Counted from the first letter of the stretch, positions 1 through 9,605 are shown. The stretch is DNA of 64,000 bases from an uncultured Lacinutrix sp. (GCF_947500605.1 NZ_CANMSJ010000011.1:1-64000), one strand, 5' to 3'. Program-made: numbers and translations. Notes: generated by a model from the sequence alone, not told the origin.

Positions 1-3000
1 TGTCATCGAAAGGTGTTACACTTAAATCGATATTGTTATCAGCATCTGTAGTTACAGTTACAGAACTATCTGAAGAAGCAACAGTTTGAATTTCGTTGGT
101 TGCGTCTGTATCTCCATCTGCAGCAATGTGATTTGCTATAGCAGTTTCGTTGTTTGTGATAGCTGTATTTTGAGTTGCTTGTTCAGTTTCTAAAGTCGCA
201 ATATCTGTTGCGTTAGTTGCAATATTTGTAGTGTTTCCAGCAATTGCAGTATTTTGAGTTGATTGTTCAGTTTCTAAATCGTCGATATCATTAGCATTCT
301 CAGTAATTTGAGTTTGAATAGCAGTGTCATCGAAAGGTGTTATGCTTAAATCGATATTGTTATCAGCATCGGTAGTTACAGTTACAGAGCTATCTGAAGA
401 AGCTACAGTTTGAATTTCGTTAGTTGCATCGGTGTCTTCATCTGCAGTAATGTGATCTGCAATATTAAAAGCGTTTGTTGCAATATTTGTTGTGTTACCA
501 GTAATTGCTGTATTTTGAGTTATTTGCTCTGCTTCTAAATCGTCGATATCATTAGCGTTTTCAGTAATTTGAGTTTGAATAGCAGTATCATCGAAAGGCG
601 TTACACTTAAATCGATGTTATTATCAGCATCTGTAGTTACAGTTACAGAACTATCAGTAGAAGCTACAGTTTGAATTTCGTTGGTTGCGTCTGTATCTCC
701 ATCTGCAGCAATGTGATTTGCTATAGCAGTTTCGTTGTTTGTGATAGCTGTATTTTGAGTTGTTTGCTCTGCTTCTAAATCGTCAATATCATTAGCATTC
801 TCGGTAATTTGAGTTTGAATAGCAGTATCATCAAAAGGTGTAACGCTTAAATCGATATTGTTATCAGCATCGGTAGTTACAGTTACAGAACTATCTGAAG
901 AAGCTACAGTTTGAATTTCGTTAGTTGCGTCTGTATCTTCATCTGCAGTAATATGATCTGCAATATTAGAAGCGTTTGTAGCAATGTTTGTTGTGTTACT
1001 AGTAATTGCTGTATTTTGAGTTCCTTGTTCTGCTTCTAAATCGTCGATATCATTAGCGTTTTCAGTAATTTGAGATTGAATAGCAGTGTCATCGAAAGGT
1101 GTTACACTTAAATCGATATTGTTGTCAGCATCTGTAGTTACAGTTACAGAACTGTCAGCAGAAGCTACAGTTTGAATTTCGTTAGTTGCATCGTTATCAT
1201 TATCAACTATTGAAAAAGTAGTTTGTACATTATCTTCATTAAAATAAGTAAAGGTTTGATTTCCATTATTGATTATAGATGTAGTAGTTTCTAAAGCAGC
1301 TATGTCAATAGTAACTGGATTTCCATCGTTGTTATTGAATGTGTAAGTTCCGTTATTATTGTCTATTAATGATGCTTTGGAGATGACATCAAAAGTTCCA
1401 TCAGGTTTTAATAAGCTAACTGTTCCGTTATTGTTATCAATTAATTCTATACTGTCAACATAAGACTTTGGAGTTGCGTCACTATTATTAATTGGATTTC
1501 CAAGATCTGTAACGGTATTGCCATTCATATCTAAATTTCCAACCATAGTGTCTCCACTAACGTTTACATATCTGGGATCATAAAGTGCTGCATTAAAGGG
1601 GTCAATTGCTATCCAGTCCATAGAGTCAATATCGTAGATGTATGTGTTTCCAACTTGAGCAGGATCTGGTGCATCACTATTTACTACATATATGTCTCCT
1701 TCTTGAGGAGCTCCACCAACCTCGTCTGTCCCTATGTTATTTGTAGTGGTAGTCGGTCCAGTGTATACGTTACCAATTGGAATATTAACATTTCCACTTT
1801 CATCAGGTGTGCTTCCATTAACTGTAGCAACACGAGTTCCATAAACCCATTGCGAGCCATCCCAATATACTTCATCATTGCTATTTATTCCATTAGCAAA
1901 CATGGGAAGTGTAATTTGAGCTGTTAGATCAACAAGATTCCCTGAAGTTGCAGAATTAGTTACTGTTAATTCTGTACCATTTAAAGATATATCTTGAAGC
2001 TCATTTGTGGGATCAATGTCTAGATCTACTGCAATATGATTTGTAATAGCATCTGTGTTATTTTGAATATTTGTATTCTGAATAGTTTGCTCAGTTTCTA
2101 AAGCAGCGATATTAGCTATATTTGTGGAGGTGTTCGCTGTGTTGTCAGTGATTACAGTATTCTGAGTTATTTGCTCTGCTTCTAAATCCTCGATATCATT
2201 GGCATTCTCAGTAATTTGGGTTTGAATAGCAGTATCATCAAAAGGAGTTACGCTTATATCGATGTTATTGTTAGCATCGGTAGTTACAGTTACAGAACTA
2301 TCTGAAGAAGCTACAGTTTGAATTTCGTTAGTTGCATCTGTATCTTCATCTGCTGCAATGTGATTTGCAATTGTAGTTTCATTGTTTGTGATAGCTGTAT
2401 TTTGTGTTGCTTGTTCAGTTTCTAAAGTCGCAAAAGCTGTTGCGTTAGTTGCAATATTTGTTGTGTTACCAGTAATTGCAGTATTTTGAGTTATTTGCTC
2501 TGCTTCTAAATCGCCGATATCATTAGCGTTCTCAGTAATTTGAGTTTGAATAGCAGTATCATCAAAAGGTGTTACGCTTAAATCGATGTTATTATTAACA
2601 TCGGTAGTTACAGTTACAGAACTATCTGAAGAAGCTACAGTTTGAATTTCGTTAGTTGCATCTGTATCTTCATCTGCAGTAATATGATTTGCTATTGCAG
2701 TTTCATTGTTTGTGATAGCTGTATTTTGTGTTGCTTGCTCAGTTTCTAAAGTTGCAATATCTGTTGCGTTAGTTGTAATATTGTTTGTATTATCAGCAAT
2801 TGTAGTATTCTGAGTTATTTGCTCTGCTTCTAAATTGTCAATATCATTTGCATTCTCAGTAATTTGAGTTTGAATAGCAGTATCATCAAAAGGTGTTACG
2901 CTTAAATCGATGTTATTGTTAGCGTCTGTAGTTACGTTAACAGAGTTGTCAACGGAAGCTACAGTTTGAATTTCATTAGTTGCATCTGTATCTTCATCAG

Positions 3001-3589
3001 CTGCAATGTGATCTGTTATTGTAGTTTCGTTGTTTGTGATAGCTGTGTTTTGAGTTGCTTGCTCAGTTTCTAAAGCTGTTATGTCTGTTGAATTAGTAGC
3101 AACTTCAGCAGATTCATCTAGTGTTGATAAATCGGTAGTTATAGTTCCTCCAGCATCAGTTGTTTCAAGGTTTGTTCCGTTAAGGATTACTGCAGTGTTA
3201 AGTTCGTTTGTGTTGTCTGAGTCCGAATCGTTTAATGAGATAATAGTGTTGCTACCAGCTTCGTCAACATACGTAAAAGTGCCATCATTGTTTAATGTTA
3301 TTGATGTTACAGTTTCATTTGCCATTACATCTACACATAGGCTATTCCATGTATTGTTATTGTATTGGAAAAGGCAATCTTCATCTGTGTTATAAGCAAT
3401 GGCTCCTTCTAGAGGAGTGATGGCGCTCATTTGGGCAGAAGTTATTCTTGTAACAACTAGGGTTTTTGTTGTGCTCTCTAATTCTAGAATAGAATTTTGA
3501 TCTATAGTTTGTGGGTTTTCACCTATTTTAACTTGTGAGAATATACTTGTGCTAAGTAAGAGAGTAAATATCAGTAGGAACTTTTTCAT
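1..3589 (-). CDS. secreted repetitive fibre-like protein, C-terminus outside window
   Basis: The reading frame opens at an ATG (complement of 3587-3589) and stays open for about 1,196 codons to the left edge, so the C-terminus is missing. The first 19 residues (MKKFLLIFTLLLSTSIFSQ) form a Sec signal peptide. A short N-terminal domain follows, of a kind frequent in flavobacterial secreted proteins, then repeats built around the segments ATNEIQTVAS, VTVTTDADNNIDLSVTPFDD and TQITENANDIDDLEAEQ. Eight copies of the TPFDD point lie in the window, at about 1, 325, 586, 826, 1087, 2233, 2557 and 2881. Between 1240 and 2000 a unique block interrupts them; it contains GDTMVGNLDMNGN, a motif familiar from phage tail-fibre and collar-type proteins. 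The alternating heptad-like LEAEQ/TQNTAITNN stretches suggest a trimeric coiled-coil stalk. Function is unknown; adhesin or surface fibre is an inference. A sorting domain, if present, would be beyond the edge. Confidence 0.85.
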   Translation of the reverse strand, partial: MKKFLLIFTLLLSTSIFSQVKIGENPQTIDQNSILELESTTKTLVVTRITSAQMSAITPLEGAIAYNTDEDCLFQYNNNTWNSLCVDVMANETVTSITLNNDGTFTYVDEAGSNTIISLNDSDSDNTNELNTAVILNGTNLETTDAGGTITTDLSTLDESAEVATNSTDITALETEQATQNTAITNNETTITDHIAADEDTDATNEIQTVASVDNSVNVTTDANNNIDLSVTPFDDTAIQTQITENANDIDNLEAEQITQNTTIADNTNNITTNATDIATLETEQATQNTAITNNETAIANHITADEDTDATNEIQTVASSDSSVTVTTDVNNNIDLSVTPFDDTAIQTQITENANDIGDLEAEQITQNTAITGNTTNIATNATAFATLETEQATQNTAITNNETTIANHIAADEDTDATNEIQTVASSDSSVTVTTDANNNIDISVTPFDDTAIQTQITENANDIEDLEAEQITQNTVITDNTANTSTNIANIAALETEQTIQNTNIQNNTDAITNHIAVDLDIDPTNELQDISLNGTELTVTNSATSGNLVDLTAQITLPMFANGINSNDEVYWDGSQWVYGTRVATVNGSTPDESGNVNIPIGNVYTGPTTTTNNIGTDEVGGAPQEGDIYVVNSDAPDPAQVGNTYIYDIDSMDWIAIDPFNAALYDPRYVNVSGDTMVGNLDMNGNTVTDLGNPINNSDATPKSYVDSIELIDNNNGTVSLLKPDGTFDVISKASLIDNNNGTYTFNNNDGNPVTIDIAALETTTSIINNGNQTFTYFNEDNVQTTFSIVDNDNDATNEIQTVASADSSVTVTTDADNNIDLSVTPFDDTAIQSQITENANDIDDLEAEQGTQNTAITSNTTNIATNASNIADHITADEDTDATNEIQTVASSDSSVTVTTDADNNIDLSVTPFDDTAIQTQITENANDIDDLEAEQTTQNTAITNNETAIANHIAADGDTDATNEIQTVASTDSSVTVTTDADNNIDLSVTPFDDTAIQTQITENANDIDDLEAEQITQNTAITGNTTNIATNAFNIADHITADEDTDATNEIQTVASSDSSVTVTTDADNNIDLSITPFDDTAIQTQITENANDIDDLETEQSTQNTAIAGNTTNIATNATDIATLETEQATQNTAITNNETAIANHIAADGDTDATNEIQTVASSDSSVTVTTDADNNIDLSVTPFDD

Positions 3590-3719
3590 TTATAAAGCTT
3601 TTTACTCAAATATAATTTTGATTAGCTTTATTCTTACTGTAAATGCTTGATAGTAGATGTGTTATCGGTTAAGTGTGAATATATTCGATGAAATGCGTAA
3701 AAAAAATCAAGAATTATAA

Positions 3720-3748
3720 TTGTTATTCCTAAATAAATACTATTTTTG
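3720..3748 (+). promoter_or_regulatory. promoter of tRNA-Gly
   Basis: TATTTTTG at 3741-3748 matches the Bacteroidota -7 element TAnnTTTG exactly. A TTG at 3720-3722 sits 18 bases upstream, where the -33 element is expected. The tRNA begins 11 bases after the -7 box. Confidence 0.7.
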
Positions 3749-3759
3749 CCATCGGAAAT

Positions 3760-3832
3760 GCGAGAGTAGCTCAGTTGGTAGAGCGTCAGCCTTCCAAGCT
3801 GAATGTCGCCAGTTCGAACCTGGTCTCTCGCT
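3760..3832 (+). tRNA. tRNA-Gly (anticodon TCC)
   Basis: The 73-base cloverleaf has acceptor arms GCGAGAG and CTCTCGC with discriminator T. The D arm holds AGCTCAGTTGGTAGAGC, the anticodon loop is CTTCCAA with anticodon TCC, and the T arm is GTTCGAACC. CCA is not encoded. A T-rich hairpin follows immediately. Confidence 0.95.
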
Positions 3833-3833
3833 C

Positions 3834-3865
3834 AAAAGCTTCATCTAATCGATGAAGCTTTTTTT
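3834..3865 (+). terminator. intrinsic terminator after tRNA-Gly
   Basis: AAAGCTTCATC and GATGAAGCTTT form a perfect 11-bp stem around a 5-base loop, followed by a run of T. Confidence 0.85.
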
Positions 3866-3989
3866 ATGCTTTGTTTTTAATGAATAAATAATATTAGTCG
3901 TTCTTCTTTTTTGATTGAAAACGAGTGCCTTCTAGTGTGGCTTCGGTAAGATTTACTTGTAGGGAAGAAATTGTTTGGAGGTTCCTTGT

Positions 3990-4697
3990 TTATTTAAAAT
4001 CATTTAAAGAAGTATTTGTTTCAATCTCGTAAGGTTCTTTTTCGTATTCGAAAATTCTCGCTTTCAAACTTCCTTTTAAAACAATATCCTTGCCTTTAAT
4101 TTCAATATAGCTCCCTTCTCGTAATCCAATTACTGGTTGTGTGTTAAATTGGTGGAACTCTTTAATACGTGTTTCTCGAGTTTCTCCCATATGTTTGCTT
4201 CCAGTTATTGGATCTAAGTAGTGCGGATTGATGTTAAAAGGAACAAAGCTTAAGGTTTTAAAACTTGGTGGGTAAACAATTGGCATATCGTTAGTTGTAT
4301 TCATAGTAAGTCCGCAAATATTACTTCCAGCGCTTGTTCCTAAGTAAGGTGTTCCATTATTAATAGTTTCTTTTATGGCGTTTAGGCATTTGTTGCGATA
4401 AAGTTCGCTAACTAAAACAAAAGTATTTCCACCACCAACATAAATACCTTTTGCTTGTTTTATTGCTTCAATTGGATCTTTAAATTCATGAATACCTTTT
4501 ATTTTTTTACCTATACTTTCAAAAGGCTTTTTAATTTTTTCGGTATATTCATTATGAGAAATTCCACCAGGTCTAGCGTAAGGAATAAAAAGTATGTCAT
4601 CCGAGTCTTTAAAATGAATTTTTAATTCATCTAAAAGGTAGTCTAATGGTTTTCCTCCAAAAACGGTTGATGTACTAGCGATAATTATACTTCTCAT
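3990..4697 (-). CDS. pepE: peptidase E (alpha-aspartyl dipeptidase, family S51)
   Basis: PepE is a cytoplasmic serine peptidase that splits Asp-X dipeptides. The 235-residue length is normal for the family. The nucleophile lies in GTSAGSN (Ser122) and the preceding strand carries YVGGGNTF (about 87-93). FNINPHY (His159) supplies the probable catalytic histidine. The gene stands alone on the minus strand, divergent from the next gene, with about 140 bases between their starts. I see no regulatory site. The closest alternative would be a cyanophycinase-like S51 relative, but length and motifs fit PepE better. Confidence 0.9.
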   Translation of the reverse strand: MRSIIIASTSTVFGGKPLDYLLDELKIHFKDSDDILFIPYARPGGISHNEYTEKIKKPFESIGKKIKGIHEFKDPIEAIKQAKGIYVGGGNTFVLVSELYRNKCLNAIKETINNGTPYLGTSAGSNICGLTMNTTNDMPIVYPPSFKTLSFVPFNINPHYLDPITGSKHMGETRETRIKEFHQFNTQPVIGLREGSYIEIKGKDIVLKGSLKARIFEYEKEPYEIETNTSLNDFK

Positions 4698-4838
4698 TAT
4701 AGTTTATTTGTTGTAAATTTATATGACTCCAATTTAATGATAAAATATAAAGAGTTCTCTTTTTAACAAAAGTTTAAAACTCTTTTAAAATTTAATTAAG
4801 AAATGAAAACCGTTATTTACATAACTAAACCAATCCAT

Positions 4839-5648
4839 ATGAAACCATTATTATTTCTATTATTTTTTTCTTTAGCAACAGTATCTATGTTTGCTCAAGA
4901 TGTCTCGCGAATTGAAGTTAAAGGTAAAATAATTGTAGATGTAGACGATGTGGAGAACATTACTGTCTATAATACAACTTCAAATAAAGGAACGGTTACA
5001 GATTCTATAGGAAATTTTGTAATTAAGGTTGCATTAAATGATGAGATTCGTGTTTCTTCTGTTCAATTAATTCCTTTTACAACAAAAATAACAGAACCAG
5101 TTATAGATACTAAAGTGTTAAAAATATATTTAAAAGAATATGTAAACACACTTGATGAGGTGGTTTTGTTACCATACGATTTAACTGGAGATCTTGCCAC
5201 GGATGCTAAAGATGCTAAAGTATCTGATGCGATTGTTTTTGAATTTGGAAGTTTTGAGAACTTTGAAATGCCAGACGATTACCATTCTAAGGTAGATAAT
5301 ATAGCAATAGGTACTCAAAATGATCGTCAGCGATTTCAAGCAGATGGTATGGCAATTATTGGTTTATTAAGTAATTGGATTTTTAAAAATAAAAACAATA
5401 AAAATAAAGACAAGATAAATCCAAGATTAGAAACTCCAGTTTCTAGTGTTTCTTATGCCTTTAGTCCTTCGTATTTTACAGAAAATTACAATATTCCAGA
5501 AGATAGAGTGCAAGAGTTTATTGGTTATATTGAAGAATCTCATTTCGATGATACGCTTTTAGAGCCTAAAAATGAATTAAAATTAATTGAATATTTATTG
5601 GAAAAAAGTAAAGTATTCTTAGCTACTAAGAATGGCGGAAAAGAATAA
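4839..5648 (+). CDS. secreted carboxypeptidase-like regulatory-domain protein
   Basis: Starting at the ATG at 4839 gives 269 residues beginning MKPLLFLLFFSLATVSMFAQ, a clean signal peptide. An in-frame ATG at 4803 would add 12 residues in front of it and is less likely. Residues about 25-105 resemble the CarboxypepD_reg/DUF4480 beta-sandwich found at the N-terminus of many flavobacterial outer membrane proteins (VKGKIIV, NKGTVTDSIGNFVIKV, DEIRVSSVQ). The C-terminal part is not recognised. It overlaps the next gene by 17 bases, and the two share the layout 'regulatory domain, then LTGDL', so they look like tandem paralogues. Periplasmic or envelope location is likely; the function is unknown. 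Confidence 0.75.
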   Translation: MKPLLFLLFFSLATVSMFAQDVSRIEVKGKIIVDVDDVENITVYNTTSNKGTVTDSIGNFVIKVALNDEIRVSSVQLIPFTTKITEPVIDTKVLKIYLKEYVNTLDEVVLLPYDLTGDLATDAKDAKVSDAIVFEFGSFENFEMPDDYHSKVDNIAIGTQNDRQRFQADGMAIIGLLSNWIFKNKNNKNKDKINPRLETPVSSVSYAFSPSYFTENYNIPEDRVQEFIGYIEESHFDDTLLEPKNELKLIEYLLEKSKVFLATKNGGKE

Positions 5649-6423
5649 TATTTTTTGTCTGTTATTTTTAATTTCTTGTTTTAGTTTTTCTCAAAACACA
5701 ATTTTATTAGGTGCTGTTGCTGGAGAGGAAAGTGTTGATGGCATTCATGTTATTAATCGTTCTCAAAAAAAATATGCAACTACAAGCGATAAAGGTGAGT
5801 TTAAAATGGAAGCAATTGTAAATGATACGATTGTTTTTACATCGGTACAGTATAAATCCTCAACACACATTGTGACTGTAGATAATATTTTAAACAAAAC
5901 GCTTAATGTTAATCTTGAGACTCAGGTAAATCAATTGCCAGAAGCATTAATAGGTTTTACTCTAACAGGAGATTTAAGTAAGGATGTTTTAAATTCTGAT
6001 GCGAAAAGATCAATAAATTTCTACGATGTAGGAATTCCTGGTTATAAAGGCAAAAGAAAAACTCAAAGCCAGCGATTATTAGCAGAAGCAGGAGAGTTTA
6101 AGCCAATAATGTTATTGGGGATTCTTGGAGGCTCAATTCCTTTAAATCCAATTTTAAATGGAATTTCAGGAAGAACTAAAGAACTTAAAAAGCGTGTTGA
6201 TATTGAAAATAACACAAAATTAATGAATGCTTTAAAAAACAGACTGTCTGAATCGTTTTTTAAAGAAAATGAATTAAAAGAAGAACTTAGAGCAGAGTTT
6301 TTTTATTTCTGTGCAGAAGATGATGCTTTCGAAACTAGATGTGCTTTTTCTGATTTAGAAGCTTTAATTTTTATGAAAGAAAAGTATGTTATTTATAAAG
6401 AAAACCTTGCTTTAAAAGAATAA
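5632..6423 (+). CDS. secreted carboxypeptidase-like regulatory-domain protein (paralogue)
   Basis: This 263-residue protein starts inside the end of the previous gene, so the two are translationally linked. An N-terminal hydrophobic segment ending FSFSQ is a probable signal peptide. The following domain has the TSDKGEFKMEAIVNDTIVFTSVQYKS pattern (in pieces) of CarboxypepD_reg-like folds. LTGDLSKDV near residue 117 matches LTGDLATDA in its neighbour. The C-terminal half is charged and helical and is not recognised. No catalytic motif is visible. Confidence 0.75.
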   Translation: MAEKNNIFCLLFLISCFSFSQNTILLGAVAGEESVDGIHVINRSQKKYATTSDKGEFKMEAIVNDTIVFTSVQYKSSTHIVTVDNILNKTLNVNLETQVNQLPEALIGFTLTGDLSKDVLNSDAKRSINFYDVGIPGYKGKRKTQSQRLLAEAGEFKPIMLLGILGGSIPLNPILNGISGRTKELKKRVDIENNTKLMNALKNRLSESFFKENELKEELRAEFFYFCAEDDAFETRCAFSDLEALIFMKEKYVIYKENLALKE

Positions 6424-6483
6424 CTAAAAACTTGGAATACTTTTTGTCTACTTTAAGTAATTTAGCAATCGAAATATATACAC

Positions 6484-6984
6484 ATGAAAATTTTTAAATC
6501 AGTTTTAGTTTTAGCTTTAATTATGTCATTAGCCTCTGCTAGTGCACATAAATATTATGTAAGTATTACTAAAATTGAATATGTAAAAGAGCAGCAATCG
6601 GTACAAATTATTACAAGAATTTTTATAGACGATTTCGAAAGATTACTTAAAGAGCGATTCGACGATAAAATAGTTTTAGATGTAAATGCAGATGAAACAC
6701 AAATAGACAGCTATATTAAAAAGTATTTGCTTTCTAGGCTAAAAATAGATATTAACGGAAAACAATCTATTATAAATTTTATAGGTAAAGAATACGATGG
6801 AGATGTGGTGCAATGTTATTTAGAAATAGAAAAAGTAGAAAGCATTAAATCTTTTAGTATTGAAAATAGTGTGCTATATGATTTGTTTAGCGATCAAAAA
6901 AATATCGTGAGAACACATATAAATGGTAAGGATAAATCTTTTATTCTAATCCCTGAAAACGATAAAGGAATGTTAAACTTCTAA
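6484..6984 (+). CDS. DUF6702 family periplasmic protein
   Basis: A 166-residue protein with a signal peptide ending ASASA and the mature start HKYYVSITKIEY. HxYYxS at the mature N-terminus and the acidic stretch IDDFERLLKERF are typical of the DUF6702 family, which in flavobacteria commonly precedes an M1 peptidase gene, as here. The M1 start codon lies 65 bases downstream. It is probably co-transcribed with the two preceding envelope genes. The function of the family is not known. Confidence 0.8.
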   Translation: MKIFKSVLVLALIMSLASASAHKYYVSITKIEYVKEQQSVQIITRIFIDDFERLLKERFDDKIVLDVNADETQIDSYIKKYLLSRLKIDINGKQSIINFIGKEYDGDVVQCYLEIEKVESIKSFSIENSVLYDLFSDQKNIVRTHINGKDKSFILIPENDKGMLNF

Positions 6985-7049
6985 AAAAAGGAATGTTTAA
7001 ATCTTAAAATTTGTTAAATTCAGCCTCTATTCTGAAAATAACAAAAAAA

Positions 7050-9350
7050 ATGAACAATTTAAAGTACTTGGTGCTATCTGCGCTTTTTGTTACTGTTGGT
7101 GTGTTTGCTCAACAAGATCAAGAAAAAAAAGAGCCTCAACAAGGGCACGTTAATCAAAACAAATTCAAGCAACTTTACGAGGAGTTTTCTACTCCTAACA
7201 TGTATCGTGCTGCATCTGGAGCTCCTGGAGTTGCGTATTATCAGCAACAGGCAGATTATAAGATGGATTTAGAATTAGACGATGTTAACGCTAAATTATC
7301 TGGTTTCGAAACTATTACTTATACTAATAATTCGCCAGATGTACTTAAATATCTTTGGGTGCAATTAGATCAAAACATGAGAGCAAAAGATTCTAAAACG
7401 CCTTTAATTGAAGGTAGTGGAGTTAGACCAGCAGCTCAAATTTCTTCTTACGCTAACGATTACATGAGTGATGGTTTCGATGGTGGTTTTAATATAGAGG
7501 AAGTAAAAGGAACAAATGGTAAGCCTTTACAGCACATGATTAATCGTACAATGATGCGTGTAGATATGCCTAAACCATTAGCTTCTGGAGAGCAATTCTC
7601 ATTTTCAATAAAGTGGTGGTATAACATTAATGATCACGTTAATGGAAGAGGTCGTTCTGGGTACGAGTACTTTAAGGAAGATGATAACAGAGCTTATGTA
7701 ATGGCACAGTTTTATCCTAGAATGGCTGTTTATAATGATGTAGAAGGATGGCAAAACTCTCAGTTTTGGGGACGTGATGAATTCGCGTTACCATTCGGAA
7801 ACTTCGAGGTTAATATTACGGTACCTGCAGATCATATTTTAGATGGTACAGGAAAGTTAACAAATAGAAAAGATGTATTTTCTAAAGATATGATGAAGCG
7901 CTACGAAAAAGCACAGAAATCATATGATGAACCAGTTGTAATTGTTACTCAAGATGAAGTAGTTGAAAAACTTAAAACTAAATCTTCAAAAACAAAAACT
8001 TGGAAATTATATGCAGAGAACGTTAGAGATTTCGGTTTTGCAACTTCAAGACGTTACATTTGGGACATGATGTCTGTAAAAATTGGAAACAAAGATGTTA
8101 TGGCTGTTTCTATGTATGGAAAAGAAGGAAACCCATTATGGGAAGATTGGTCTACTAAGGCAGTTGCAAGTACATTAAAATCATACTCTCGTATGACTTT
8201 CGATTATCCTTATCATAAAGCTATTTCAGTACATGCTAAGCAGCAAGGTATGGAGTATCCAATGATTTGTTGGAACTATGGTCGTCCAGATAAAGATGGA
8301 AATTATAGCGATCGTGTTAAATTTGGAATGATGTCAGTAATTATTCATGAGGTTGGACATAACTTCTTCCCAATGATTGTAAACAGTGATGAGCGTCAAT
8401 GGACATGGATGGACGAAGGTTTAAATACTTTTGTGCAGTACGTTGCAGAACAAGATTTCGGAAAATGGTATCCAGGTGCTTTATCAGAAGGACAATCTGC
8501 ATATCCTTCACGTCGTGGACCAGCAGCAAATATTACAAGATATATGGGAGGAGATCAAGATTTTATTGCCCCTATCATGACTAAAGGTTTAAACACTTAC
8601 CAGTTTGGAAACAATGCTTACGGTAAGCCAGGAACTGCATTAAATATTCTTAGAGAAACAGTAATGGGACCAGAATTGTTTGATTATGCATTTAGAGAAT
8701 ATGCGCAACGTTGGATGTTTAAGCACCCAACGCCAGAAGATTTTTTCCGTACTATGGAAGATGCTTCAGCATTCGATTTAGATTGGTACTGGAGAGGATG
8801 GTTTTATACAACAGATTACGTTGATATAGGAGTTAAAGATGTGAAAAAATATTATGTAACTACTAAGCCAAATACTGAAGGAGGAAACCTAGCTAAACGT
8901 TTCGGAATAGATGAAAAAGATTTAGTGTACTTCGTAGAAGACGGAAGTGAAGAACATACTGAGGGAATGAAAAGCGAAAGTATTTCTGATAATTCTACAC
9001 CATTAAAAGAATATTTAATGGATAATTTCACTGCTGAAGAGCGTGCAAAAATGGAAGAGCCTAAGTTTTTCTACAATGTTACTTTTAATAAGCCAGGTGG
9101 ATTGGTAATGCCAATTATAGTTGAGTATGCTTATGCAGATGGAACTAGTAAAACTGAAACATATCCAGCGCAAATTTGGAGACTTAATGATAAAGAAGTT
9201 AGTAAAGCTATTTCTTCAAGTAAAGAGATTGTTAGTATAACTGTAGATCCTAAATTAGAAACTGCAGATGTAGATACTTCTAATAATTCTTGGCCAAGAG
9301 AGGTTAAACAAGGAGAGTTTGATAAGTTTAAAAATAAGACGAAAAACTAA
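7050..9350 (+). CDS. M1 family zinc metallopeptidase
   Basis: An aminopeptidase-type M1 metallopeptidase, exported. The ATG at 7050 gives MNNLKYLVLSALFVTVGVFAQ, a signal peptide. An upstream in-frame TTG at 7011 is not needed. The zinc site is HEVGH (His433, Glu434, His437) with the third ligand Glu456 in DEGLNTF, exactly the HExxH-x18-E spacing of M1. The substrate motif GMEYPMI replaces the GAMEN of classical aminopeptidases, as in other bacterial M1 relatives. The 766-residue length fits the flavobacterial group. The C-terminal third (about 600-766) is less conserved. Peptide scavenging in the periplasm is the likely role. Confidence 0.9.
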   Translation: MNNLKYLVLSALFVTVGVFAQQDQEKKEPQQGHVNQNKFKQLYEEFSTPNMYRAASGAPGVAYYQQQADYKMDLELDDVNAKLSGFETITYTNNSPDVLKYLWVQLDQNMRAKDSKTPLIEGSGVRPAAQISSYANDYMSDGFDGGFNIEEVKGTNGKPLQHMINRTMMRVDMPKPLASGEQFSFSIKWWYNINDHVNGRGRSGYEYFKEDDNRAYVMAQFYPRMAVYNDVEGWQNSQFWGRDEFALPFGNFEVNITVPADHILDGTGKLTNRKDVFSKDMMKRYEKAQKSYDEPVVIVTQDEVVEKLKTKSSKTKTWKLYAENVRDFGFATSRRYIWDMMSVKIGNKDVMAVSMYGKEGNPLWEDWSTKAVASTLKSYSRMTFDYPYHKAISVHAKQQGMEYPMICWNYGRPDKDGNYSDRVKFGMMSVIIHEVGHNFFPMIVNSDERQWTWMDEGLNTFVQYVAEQDFGKWYPGALSEGQSAYPSRRGPAANITRYMGGDQDFIAPIMTKGLNTYQFGNNAYGKPGTALNILRETVMGPELFDYAFREYAQRWMFKHPTPEDFFRTMEDASAFDLDWYWRGWFYTTDYVDIGVKDVKKYYVTTKPNTEGGNLAKRFGIDEKDLVYFVEDGSEEHTEGMKSESISDNSTPLKEYLMDNFTAEERAKMEEPKFFYNVTFNKPGGLVMPIIVEYAYADGTSKTETYPAQIWRLNDKEVSKAISSSKEIVSITVDPKLETADVDTSNNSWPREVKQGEFDKFKNKTKN

Positions 9351-9368
9351 TTAATAGTTTTAATTTTT

Positions 9369-9405
9369 AAAAAAAAAGCCTATTCGAAAGAATAGGCTTT
9401 TTTTT
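9369..9405. terminator. bidirectional intrinsic terminator after the M1 peptidase
   Basis: AAAAAGCCTATTC and GAATAGGCTTTTT pair perfectly around GAAA, with A and T runs on both sides. Confidence 0.9.
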
Positions 9406-9605
9406 ATGTTTGAAGATTGGTTTTCAGTCTATTAAGTGTTGTTTTTGCATGTGATTAACGTAACTACCTAGTAATCAGCTACATGTAAATATTATTTATT
9501 AATTTTGTGTATTTTTAGTTAAAAAAATATGATATTATAAAAATTAACCACTTTAATTTCAATTTATTACATTAGCATTAGTATAAACCAATCAAACTAA
9601 AAATT

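Noticed and set aside
1655-3395. Plus-strand open frames at 1655-1927 and 3081-3395
   Set aside because: They are antisense to the repetitive protein; composition reflects its reverse complement and they have no family resemblance.
1-3589. CRISPR-like array or tandem satellite, because of regular near-identical repeats
   Set aside because: Units are 240-324 bases, stay in one reading frame on the minus strand, and encode a signal-peptide-bearing protein; no 25-40-base repeat/spacer pattern.
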